A stretch of DNA of 5,252 bases from an uncultured Saprospiraceae bacterium (GTDB lineage: Bacteria > Bacteroidota > Bacteroidia > Chitinophagales > Saprospiraceae): positions 1 to 5,252 of the forward strand of contig CALHKJ010000385.1 of the NCBI GenBank assembly GCA_938033975.1. Reading direction: 5' to 3'. The translations under genes and the position numbers were made by a program. Below are positions 1-5,252 of this stretch, piece after piece (the stretch's first letter is position 1; each line of letters begins with the position of its first letter). Under the pieces are notes generated by a model. That model saw only the letters and a program-made list of their open reading frames with translations. It did not search any database and was not told the DNA's origin.

Positions 1-324
1 ACCAGTATCTACAATATCTTCTACAATCAAAATATTTCTATTTGAAATATTGATATCAAGATCAAGTAGATGGGTTATTTCTCCTGAAGATTCCATTCCC
101 TTGTAAGAAGACAATTTTACAAATCTAAATTGATGTTCGAAATTAAAATGTCGTACAAGGTCTGCTGCAAACATAAAAGCACCATCGAGCACTGCTACAA
201 CTATAGGATTCAGGCCAGCGTAATCTTTGTTTATTTTTGTTGCCAAACTTTTGACAATGACTTGGATCTCATCTCCACTCAATAATTCTTCAAAAATTTT
301 TCCGTTTAGAGATACACTTTTCAT
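1..324 (-). CDS. hpt: Hypoxanthine phosphoribosyltransferase (partial, C-terminus outside window)
   Basis: Purine salvage enzyme of the cytoplasm that joins hypoxanthine or guanine to PRPP to give IMP or GMP. The window holds the first 108 codons; the family is usually about 175-185 residues, so roughly 60 percent is present. Seen in the sequence: the loop VLDGAFMFAADL at residues 45-56, the flexible-loop Ser-Tyr in SSYKG at 72-76, and the PRPP-binding signature VEDIVDTG at 101-108, where the two acidic residues E102 and D103 are followed by the start of the phosphate loop at the window edge. The ATG lies directly after the TAA stop of the M28 peptidase gene with no intervening base, so the pair is very probably co-transcribed and may be translationally coupled. 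Residue 47 is Asp where Lys, Arg or Asn is usual in the PPi-binding loop. The family assignment is firm; the lower end of the gene cannot be seen. Confidence 0.93.
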   Translation of the reverse strand, partial: MKSVSLNGKIFEELLSGDEIQVIVKSLATKINKDYAGLNPIVVAVLDGAFMFAADLVRHFNFEHQFRFVKLSSYKGMESSGEITHLLDLDINISNRNILIVEDIVDTG

Positions 325-1725
325 TTAAAGTCCAAATTGATCTATGAGGTAAACCAATGAAGTCATGGCTGCTGCCCCAAGCTCCAGTTCTCTTTTGTTG
401 ACCATACCAATGTGGTCATTTTTTGTGTGGTGAATATCAAAATATCTTTGTGGGTCAGGACGCAAACCAATCAGTAATCCACCTTGTGATTTTAGCGGAC
501 CTATATCCGCACCACCACCTCCAGCTTTAAGGTGCAGATCATAGGGATCAAGAAATTTTTCGAATGATTGAAAACTTGCAAGATATTTTTTAAAAACCTC
601 ATCGCTTGCTGAACAGCCAAATCCTCTTGGAGTAAAACCACCCAAGTCGGATTCAATAGCGGCAAGATGGAATTCATTATTTTCATTGGATGCCTTAGCG
701 TATGCTTTTCCACCGGCCAATCCGTTTTCTTCATTCATATACATAACACAACGAAGCGTTCGTTTTGGTTTGTAACCAAGTGCGAGCAAGGTTTCGAATA
801 CTTGTATTGAGTGCATACATCCTGCACCGTCATCATGTGCTCCTCCAGCAAGATCCCAACTATCAAGATGTCCACCTACCAAGATAATTTCATCTGGGAA
901 TTCACTTCCTCTTATTTCTGCAACAACATTGTGAGAAAGTTTGTCTTCTTCCATTCCACAGTCTGCAGAAATTCTAGCCTTCATTTTTTCTCCATCTGCA
1001 ATTAGTGCACTCAAAGTTTCTGCATCTTTTGTACTAATTGCAATGCCAGGTATTTTGATTCCATCTTCATCATAGACGGTAACTCCAGTATGAGGAACAT
1101 CATCAATTAGTGTTGTAAGGGAGCGAACAAGCACTGCCTTAGCTCCAAATCTTGCAGCCATAGCAGGACCTCTAGTTCTTTGATCGGAAGCACCTCCATA
1201 TGCTCTACCAGTATGAATTTGTGTGGGATCCAATGGTCGGTTGAAGAAAACAATTTTGTCTTTAATTTTTTCTTCTCCTAAAAGTGCTAAGGTATCTAAA
1301 CCGAATACCTCTATAATTTCTGCTTCCCACAATTCTCCGCTTGTACCAATACTATTTCCAAGGGATGTCGCATTCAAGGATATGTATTGATTATTGCTTC
1401 CGCAAATTTCAACTGTTGCTTCAGATCGACGCACCCAATGTGGAACCATACATTCTTGCTTCCAAACAGAGTCAACACCTAGTTTTTTAAGTTCTGAAAA
1501 TGTCCATTCAACTGCCTGTTCAGCATTTTTTGAACCTGTTAGTCTTCCCCCAATATTTTCAGATAAATGGCTTAATCTATCAAAAACCTTGGCCTTTGTC
1601 AGACTGTAGTCATAAATACTTTTGATGTAGAATGCTTGTTGATCTTCTTGGCAAAGAAGGGGGCTAATTGAGTATCCGAAAGCAATAAGAATGATAAATG
1701 ATCTAAAAATTGGTTTAGAAAGCAT
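325..1725 (-). CDS. Exported M28 family zinc peptidase, carboxypeptidase Q-like
   Basis: A 466-residue secreted metallopeptidase, probably an amino- or dipeptidase acting in the periplasm or outside the cell. Residues 1-25 form a signal peptide (KPIFR, then a hydrophobic stretch from about 10 to 24). C25 lies in PLLC, a poor lipobox, so ordinary signal peptidase cleavage is more likely than lipoprotein processing. Residues 45-110 hold the opening of the M28 fold with GGRLTGS at 59-65. About 125-270 form the inserted protease-associated (PA) subdomain. The catalytic half follows: GGHLDSWD (H286, D288), AHDDG (D298/D299), MNEENG with E332 as expected general base and E333 as zinc ligand, ESDLGG (D360) and IHHTKNDH (H432/H433). 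All expected zinc ligands are therefore present, and the length fits the carboxypeptidase Q branch. A His follows the motif ND where Thr is common. There is no Shine-Dalgarno before the ATG, as usual in Bacteroidota. The natural substrate is unknown. Confidence 0.9.
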   Translation of the reverse strand: MLSKPIFRSFIILIAFGYSISPLLCQEDQQAFYIKSIYDYSLTKAKVFDRLSHLSENIGGRLTGSKNAEQAVEWTFSELKKLGVDSVWKQECMVPHWVRRSEATVEICGSNNQYISLNATSLGNSIGTSGELWEAEIIEVFGLDTLALLGEEKIKDKIVFFNRPLDPTQIHTGRAYGGASDQRTRGPAMAARFGAKAVLVRSLTTLIDDVPHTGVTVYDEDGIKIPGIAISTKDAETLSALIADGEKMKARISADCGMEEDKLSHNVVAEIRGSEFPDEIILVGGHLDSWDLAGGAHDDGAGCMHSIQVFETLLALGYKPKRTLRCVMYMNEENGLAGGKAYAKASNENNEFHLAAIESDLGGFTPRGFGCSASDEVFKKYLASFQSFEKFLDPYDLHLKAGGGGADIGPLKSQGGLLIGLRPDPQRYFDIHHTKNDHIGMVNKRELELGAAAMTSLVYLIDQFGL

Positions 1726-1816
1726 CGATTTAGTTTTAAAAGTGTGAGTTTTTAGCTAAATTGGGTTATTGTTATTTGTACAATAAGTGTAGAAATAACA
1801 TCATTTGGTTAAGTAG

Positions 1817-1851
1817 GAGGTAATGTATTGTTGTTGCATTACCTCTTTTTT
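1817..1851 (+). terminator. Intrinsic terminator hairpin with no obvious upstream gene
   Basis: A perfect 9-bp stem, GAGGTAATG at 1817-1825 pairing with CATTACCTC at 1837-1845, encloses an 11-base loop and is followed at once by six T residues at 1846-1851. This has the form of a rho-independent terminator on the plus strand. On the minus strand the hairpin is followed by CTACTT, a poor T-tract, so plus-strand function is favoured. No plus-strand gene lies upstream within the window: the neighbouring gene starts at 1725 and is transcribed away. It may end a short untranslated RNA, attenuate the sigma factor leader, or block stray transcription. Confidence 0.7.
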
Positions 1852-1885
1852 ATGCATGGAGCCTAATATTACTCAAAAGTCCAGC

Positions 1886-1913
1886 TCATTTAGTGTAACT
1901 TTATAACAAATGA
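1886..1913 (+). promoter_or_regulatory. Weak candidate promoter/operator region upstream of the sigma factor gene
   Basis: TAACTTTA at 1896-1903 matches the Bacteroidota -7 consensus TAnnTTTG at all fixed positions but the last. It lies between the arms of a short inverted repeat, TCATTT at 1886-1891 and AAATGA at 1908-1913. No good TTTG element is seen about 20 bases upstream. In AT-rich DNA such matches arise by chance, so this is only a candidate. Confidence 0.22.
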
Positions 1914-1975
1914 ACGTCTAAAATTGTGAAACCCCAAACTAAATAAGGATTACATTGATTAACTTATTGTACCCA

Positions 1976-2551
1976 ATGCTTACGCGGGATATTCCTAGTA
2001 CAATGTCTGATGAGGACGTAATTAAGGAATATTTGGCAACGCAGAATTCAGCATATTTCGAAATTCTGTATAAACGGTATTCTGGTAAAATCTTTGGGAA
2101 GTGTATTTCACTTTTGAAAGATGAAGCCAGAGCAGCTGATGCCACGCAAGAAGTTTTCATGAAAATCCTAATTAATCTTTCAAAATTCAGTGGGAAAAGT
2201 AAGTTTTCAACCTGGATTTACTCCATAACATACAATTTTTGTATTGATATGATACGGAGGGAAAAGAAAAATCCTAGTCTATTGGTTGATGATATAGAAA
2301 CCAAATACGACAAGGAGGACGATGTTGAGGATGTTTATCTCCTAGAGATGAAGGTTAAAAGACTCAAGATTATACTGGAGGAAATACCGGTCATGGACAA
2401 ATCAATCTTATTGATGAAATATCAAGATGAGATGTCCATTAAGGAGATAAGTGAGATCACAAAGAAAAGCGAGAGTGCTGTCAAGATGAAAATCAAGAGG
2501 GCAAAACAAAAATTTAGGAAAACGTATAAAGAGATATACAAAGAAGATTAG
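1976..2551 (+). CDS. ECF-type RNA polymerase sigma-70 family sigma factor
   Basis: A small alternative sigma factor that directs RNA polymerase to a specific set of promoters. Counting from the ATG at 1976 it has 191 residues. Region 2 spans about 27-98: LYKRYSGKIFGKC at 31-43, the DATQEVF core-binding helix at 55-61, then FSTWIYSITYN at 77-87 and the basic MIRREKK at 92-98, which recognise the -10 element. An acidic linker (KYDKEDDVEDVY) joins it to region 4 at about 125-185, whose helix-turn-helix covers SIKEISEITKKSESAVKMKIKRAK. Regions 1 and 3 are absent, as in ECF sigmas. The start is uncertain: TTG at 1955 is preceded by AAGGA at a plausible distance, ATG at 1976 is the longest ATG form, and ATG at 2003 (MSDEDVIKEYL) best matches the usual ECF N-terminus. 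No classical membrane anti-sigma factor lies next to it. The stop is followed six bases later by the small gene at 2558. Confidence 0.92.
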   Translation: MLTRDIPSTMSDEDVIKEYLATQNSAYFEILYKRYSGKIFGKCISLLKDEARAADATQEVFMKILINLSKFSGKSKFSTWIYSITYNFCIDMIRREKKNPSLLVDDIETKYDKEDDVEDVYLLEMKVKRLKIILEEIPVMDKSILLMKYQDEMSIKEISEITKKSESAVKMKIKRAKQKFRKTYKEIYKED

Positions 2552-2557
2552 AATTTG

Positions 2558-2779
2558 ATGAACAATAGTTTTAAAGAATTAGAAAAATTGCATCTCGAAC
2601 AGTTTGAGAAAAAATCACCTGAAATCAAAAATCAGATAGAAGGTGAGGCATCTTCATATAAATTTATTGGAGATGTGTTAGATTTGTACTTCAATAAAAT
2701 AATGGGTGTTTTTGTTGCAATGACTGGAGGAGATGTCAAGCAAGATAACACTAAGAAAAACTCCAACCCCACCGATTAA
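2558..2779 (+). CDS. Small uncharacterised protein linked to the sigma factor
   Basis: A 73-residue protein that I do not recognise by name. It starts with ATG six bases after the sigma factor stop; a TTG three bases earlier would add one residue. The N-terminal half is charged and probably helical (NNSFKELEKLHLEQFEKKSPEI is the start of this part). The middle, about 34-57, is amphipathic to hydrophobic (YKFIGDVLDLYFNKIMGVFVAM), followed by TGGD and a polar tail rich in Asn, Lys and Asp. The hydrophobic part is interrupted by charged residues and is a weak membrane-span candidate; a surface helix is as likely. There is no zinc-binding HxxxCxxC motif, so it is not a ZAS-type anti-sigma factor. 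The tight spacing supports co-transcription with the sigma gene, and a role as its regulator or partner is inference only. That the frame is a real gene is supported by position, length and coding-like composition. Confidence 0.75.
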   Translation: MNNSFKELEKLHLEQFEKKSPEIKNQIEGEASSYKFIGDVLDLYFNKIMGVFVAMTGGDVKQDNTKKNSNPTD

Positions 2780-2803
2780 TTCTTTAATCACTAAAAAACC
2801 AAT

Positions 2804-3625
2804 ATGAATTTACAAGCATCAAGTTCCTTAGAGAACATATTTGGTGATTTGATTTCTAACTTTGCATCAGGTATTCCAAGAATTTTTGGAGCTATTGTCA
2901 TAATTATCATAGGGATAATTGTAGCTCGAATCATCAGGAAGATTGTTAAAAAAGTTTTGGAATCAGTAGGTATTGATAAGTTAGGCGAAAAGCTTAATGA
3001 AATCGAAATGATTAACAAAGCCGATGTTGAAATTAAATTTAGCAGCATCTTGGCTAAAATTGTGTACTATGTATTAGTACTGTTCTTTTTGATGGCAGCA
3101 ACTTCTCAATTGCAGATGGAAGCTGTATCGGATTTGGTACAAAATTTAATAGAATTTATACCAAATTTGATTGTAGCTGGAATAATTCTAACAATTGGGT
3201 TTATATTTGCCGAAATGTTGAAAACGATTGTCCAAACAGCATTAACTTCGTTTGGAATTCCTTCAGCAAAACTGATTTCTTCCTTTTTCTTTTATTTCAT
3301 CTTGATTAATATTGTTGTGAGTGCTTTGGCGCAAGCAAAAATAGATACAGGATTCTTAGGACAAAACATTTCCATCTTAATTGGAGGTATTGTGTTGGCA
3401 TTCAGTATCGGCTATGGACTTGCATCGAAAAGTACGATGGCCAATTTTATTGGTTCCCAATACATGAAAGGTAAAATAAGTATCGGTGATAAGATAAAGG
3501 TGAGAGATGATATAGGGAAAGTAATAGCGATGGACAAATCAGCTATAACAATTGAAAAAGAAAGTGGCGGGCGTGTGTATGTGCCTCTGTCAAAAATGAC
3601 AACTGAATCAATTGAAATTTTATAA
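2804..3625 (+). CDS. MscS-like mechanosensitive ion channel family protein with duplicated TM domain
   Basis: A 273-residue inner-membrane protein, probably a small-conductance mechanosensitive or related channel. Five hydrophobic helices are seen at about 24-45, 80-100, 118-141, 157-177 and 186-207. Helices 1 and 3 carry the same pattern, IP..(I/L)..(A/G)I.......G.I.A...(R/K).IV, which resembles the 'conserved TM helix' family, and residues about 15-100 and 108-177 look like an internal tandem repeat. The last helix is glycine- and alanine-rich and runs into SKSTMANFIGSQYMKGKISIGDKIKV (around 208-233), matching the MscS pore helix and the start of its beta domain. The beta domain (about 228-268, ending GGRVYVPLSKM) is present, but the alpha/beta C-terminal cage of classical MscS is missing. 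The gene follows the small gene after 24 bases, consistent with one transcript. The family is firm; gating and ion preference are unknown. Confidence 0.88.
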   Translation: MNLQASSSLENIFGDLISNFASGIPRIFGAIVIIIIGIIVARIIRKIVKKVLESVGIDKLGEKLNEIEMINKADVEIKFSSILAKIVYYVLVLFFLMAATSQLQMEAVSDLVQNLIEFIPNLIVAGIILTIGFIFAEMLKTIVQTALTSFGIPSAKLISSFFFYFILINIVVSALAQAKIDTGFLGQNISILIGGIVLAFSIGYGLASKSTMANFIGSQYMKGKISIGDKIKVRDDIGKVIAMDKSAITIEKESGGRVYVPLSKMTTESIEIL

Positions 3626-3667
3626 TTTGACTAAACAAACATTAATTAAATAACTAATTAAACATTC

Positions 3668-4711
3668 ATGAAACATTTATTACTATCAATTTTGATGGTT
3701 TTTAGTATCTCAATTTTGTCTGCACAGTCAGTTGAAGAACTAAAAGCTATGGTCTCTGATAAGCAAGCTACTCTTGACGGACTTCAAGGGGAGATTGATG
3801 CATTGACAAAACAAATCGACGAATTTCCAGGATGGAAAGTAGGAGGTGTTGGAACATTAGGTTTCGACCTTCTTGCAAACAATAACTGGTTTGCTATTGG
3901 TACTCCTAACTCAGGAAGTAACGCATTAGGAGTTGGACTTACTGGATATGCTAACCTTGATGAAGATAAGTACTTTTGGAGAAATGGTCTACTTGTAAAC
4001 GTAAGTAGTGCAATTACTACAACTGACAGAACAATCGGAGAGACTGATCCAGGAGCAGAAGGAAATACAATTACTGCATTGACAAACCAATTAGATGTAT
4101 CATCATTATTTGGTTACAAATTGTCACCAAAATTGGCTCTTTCAGCTGAAGGAAAATGGACTTCATCATTGTTGGAGTTTATTGAAAACGATCCTGCTCA
4201 AAGACGTGATGATGAGTATGGGTTCGCATTAAACAGACCAGGTGTTGCTACAGTAAGTGCTGGTGTTACTTGGACTCCTATTGCAAACTTGGTAGTTATT
4301 ATACACCCGCTTGGATATCAGCAAAACTGGCCAGGAGATTTAATTTCTTCACCTGGGGCAAAAATTGGAGCTGCTTATGCCGCTGAAATTATCCCTGGTG
4401 TATCTTGGACTTCAAATCTTTCAGCTTTCGTTCCTTACAGTAGCGGAGGAACTGTTGAGCATGCATTAGATGCAGATGAAACAGCATTTAGTTCAGTAGC
4501 ATATGATGGCGGAGAATTGGTAAACTGGGAGTGGATCAATGGTTTTTCAACTAGTATCTGGAAAGGAATTGGTGTAGCATTCAACTTAGGATTGAAAGGC
4601 AACAAGCAACAAGCTGATGCTGGAAGATTATTAGGTTCTGATGGTACAGTTAACATTTCAGACAACCCACTACAATCATACTATACTCTAGGTCTTGGAT
4701 ATACTTTCTAA
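3668..4711 (+). CDS. DUF3078-like outer-membrane beta-barrel protein with N-terminal coiled coil
   Basis: A 347-residue exported protein predicted to sit in the outer membrane. Residues 1-20 are a clear signal peptide ending SAQ. Residues 22-52 form a short heptad-like coiled coil (VEELKAMVSDKQATLDGL, continuing to DALTKQI). From about 57 onward come alternating amphipathic strands rich in Gly, Trp, Tyr and Asn, ending in the barrel-type C-terminus YTLGLGYTF with terminal Phe. The order of motifs resembles DUF3078 proteins: NNWFAIGTPNSGSNAL (72-87), YFWRNGLLVNV (102-111), LFGYKLSPKLALSAE (147-161), a TW.P..NLVV...PL stretch (201-215) and LVNWEWINGFSTSIWKGIGV (284-303). Its function is unknown; a porin or scaffold role is inference. 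It lies 42 AT-rich bases after the channel gene and ends just before a strong terminator, so it is the likely last gene of the group. A weak promoter of its own cannot be excluded. Confidence 0.8.
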   Translation: MKHLLLSILMVFSISILSAQSVEELKAMVSDKQATLDGLQGEIDALTKQIDEFPGWKVGGVGTLGFDLLANNNWFAIGTPNSGSNALGVGLTGYANLDEDKYFWRNGLLVNVSSAITTTDRTIGETDPGAEGNTITALTNQLDVSSLFGYKLSPKLALSAEGKWTSSLLEFIENDPAQRRDDEYGFALNRPGVATVSAGVTWTPIANLVVIIHPLGYQQNWPGDLISSPGAKIGAAYAAEIIPGVSWTSNLSAFVPYSSGGTVEHALDADETAFSSVAYDGGELVNWEWINGFSTSIWKGIGVAFNLGLKGNKQQADAGRLLGSDGTVNISDNPLQSYYTLGLGYTF

Positions 4712-4737
4712 GAATTAGATTTAGATATAAAATAATT

Positions 4738-4769
4738 AAGCCACGCTTCATTGAAGCGTGGCTTTTTTT
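4738..4769 (+). terminator. Strong intrinsic terminator after the outer-membrane protein gene
   Basis: A perfect 12-bp stem, AAGCCACGCTTC at 4738-4749 with GAAGCGTGGCTT at 4753-4764, closes a three-base ATT loop and runs into T residues at 4763-4769. It lies 26 bases after the stop at 4711 and closes the sigma-small protein-channel-barrel group. It also separates this group from polA. On the minus strand the T-tract is poorer, so plus-strand use is favoured. Confidence 0.93.
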
Positions 4770-4776
4770 ATTTTAC

Positions 4777-4784
4777 TACCTTTA
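4777..4784 (+). promoter_or_regulatory. Weak candidate -7 element for polA
   Basis: TACCTTTA matches the Bacteroidota -7 consensus TAnnTTTG except at the final base and lies 26 bases before the polA ATG. The terminator just upstream means polA needs its own promoter in this short gap or depends on read-through. The nearest upstream TTG (4751-4753) is inside the terminator hairpin and 23 bases away, a little far, so support is weak. Confidence 0.28.
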
Positions 4785-4810
4785 ATTCCAAAGAACCAAT
4801 CTCCAAATTC

Positions 4811-5252
4811 ATGAGTGAAAAAAAATTATTCCTTCTAGACGGACATGCTCTTGTGTACAGGGCTTACTTTGCATTTATTGCAAGACCATTGATCAATTCA
4901 AAAGGAGTAAACACTTCTGCGATATCTGGTTTCACAAGGACAGTCTGGGACATAATCCGAAACCAAGAACCCTCGCACATCGCTGTTAGTTTTGATCCCA
5001 AAGGCAAAACTTTCAGACATAGAGATTATCCTGAGTATAAAGCAAATCGAGATGCACAACCCGAAGTGATCGGAGATTCTTTACCTATTATCAGAAAGAT
5101 ATTGGAGGCCATGAAGATTCCAATTGTCACCATCCCAGACTATGAAGCGGATGATGTAATTGGCACGCTATCCAAGCAGGCGGAGAAAGAGGGTTTTACC
5201 GTTTATATGGTGACTCCTGATAAGGATTATGCTCAATTAGTGAGTAAAAATA
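4811..5252 (+). CDS. polA: DNA polymerase I (partial, N-terminal 5'-3' exonuclease domain)
   Basis: The first 147 codons of a replication and repair polymerase that removes RNA primers and fills gaps; the whole protein is usually around 900 residues or more, so the polymerase domain lies beyond the window. The visible part is the 5' nuclease domain. Seen: LFLLDGHALVYRAYFAF at 6-22 with metal-binding D10, FDPKGKTFRH at 61-70 with D62, YPEYKANRDAQPE at 73-85 (the family's YKANR signature), YEADDVIGTL at 111-120 with E112, D114 and D115, and TPDKDYAQLV at 135-144 with D137 and D139. All acidic residues expected for this stretch are present. A free-standing 5'-3' exonuclease cannot be excluded from the visible part alone, but the wording is that of full-length Bacteroidota PolA. 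The ATG has no Shine-Dalgarno; it follows the terminator by 41 bases. Confidence 0.92.
   Translation, partial: MSEKKLFLLDGHALVYRAYFAFIARPLINSKGVNTSAISGFTRTVWDIIRNQEPSHIAVSFDPKGKTFRHRDYPEYKANRDAQPEVIGDSLPIIRKILEAMKIPIVTIPDYEADDVIGTLSKQAEKEGFTVYMVTPDKDYAQLVSKN

Larger units (their letters stand above)
1726..1975. other. Divergent intergenic region between M28 peptidase and sigma factor genes
   Basis: This region separates the minus-strand peptidase-hpt pair from the plus-strand sigma factor group and must carry promoters for both. It is AT-rich. I see one clear element, the intrinsic terminator hairpin at 1817-1851 described separately, and one weak imperfect inverted repeat at 1886-1913. I found no convincing Bacteroidota promoter (TTTG, about 19-20 bases, TAnnTTTG) for the peptidase. 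No tRNA or recognisable structured RNA is visible. The right-hand 21 bases could be coding if the sigma factor starts at the TTG at 1955. Confidence 0.6.

Noticed and set aside
811..1005. Open plus-strand frame inside the M28 peptidase gene
   Set aside because: It overlaps fully conserved catalytic coding sequence of the peptidase on the other strand and its translation shows no recognisable motif.
1394..1609. Open plus-strand frame opposite the N-terminal part of the peptidase
   Set aside because: It is antisense to well-supported coding sequence and has no domain-like features.
1823..1906. A possible 27-residue plus-strand reading frame (MYCCCITSFLC...) preceded by AGGAGG
   Set aside because: The AGGAGG and the start codon are both parts of, or adjoin, the terminator stem, the spacing to the ATG is only two bases, and this phylum rarely uses such sites. 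The hairpin explains the sequence better.
1939..2160. Open minus-strand frame opposite the start of the sigma factor
   Set aside because: It is an antisense shadow of region 2 of the sigma factor, with no supporting start context or motif.
2791..3048. Minus-strand frame with a hydrophobic translation, opposite the channel gene
   Set aside because: The hydrophobic look is the complement of a membrane-helix coding stretch on the plus strand; the plus-strand gene is clearly the real one.
3641..3660. AT-only inverted repeat TTAATTA/TAATTAA between the channel and barrel genes as a terminator
   Set aside because: The stem has no G or C pairs and no following T-tract, so it is unlikely to end transcription; the sequence is simply AT-rich.
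4435..4665. Minus-strand frame opposite the end of the outer-membrane protein gene
   Set aside because: It is antisense to strongly patterned barrel-strand coding sequence, with no independent support.

Overview
The window looks like ordinary chromosome from an AT-rich member of the Bacteroidota. Three things suggest this: translation starts with almost no Shine-Dalgarno sequence, a DUF3078-type outer-membrane barrel protein that is typical of the phylum, and the Bacteroidota-like wording of the HPRT and DNA polymerase I motifs. A Saprospiria- or Cytophagia-like lineage would fit, but this is inference. I see no mobile elements, CRISPR arrays, rRNA or tRNA genes.

Layout. On the minus strand (1-1725) an exported M28 zinc peptidase of the carboxypeptidase Q type is followed directly, stop codon against start codon, by hypoxanthine phosphoribosyltransferase, which runs off the left edge. 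A 250-base divergent intergenic region (1726-1975) holds an unexpected plus-strand intrinsic terminator. On the plus strand (1976-4769) there are four closely spaced genes: an ECF-type RNA polymerase sigma factor, a small uncharacterised protein, a MscS-like channel with an internally duplicated membrane domain and a short C-terminus, and an outer-membrane beta-barrel protein with a periplasmic coiled coil at its N-terminus. A strong intrinsic terminator closes this group. DNA polymerase I (polA) begins at 4811 and runs off the right edge.

How the genes may work together. HPRT (purine salvage) and PolA (replication and repair) are housekeeping genes. The plus-strand cluster combines a stress-type sigma factor, an inner-membrane channel and an outer-membrane protein with one terminator at its end. 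It could be an envelope-stress or osmotic-response unit, with the small protein as a possible partner of the sigma factor. That functional link is inferred from gene order and predicted locations only. No clearly new system is evident. The points most worth a second look are the orphan terminator upstream of the sigma gene, the small sigma-linked gene, and the sigma-channel-porin arrangement.
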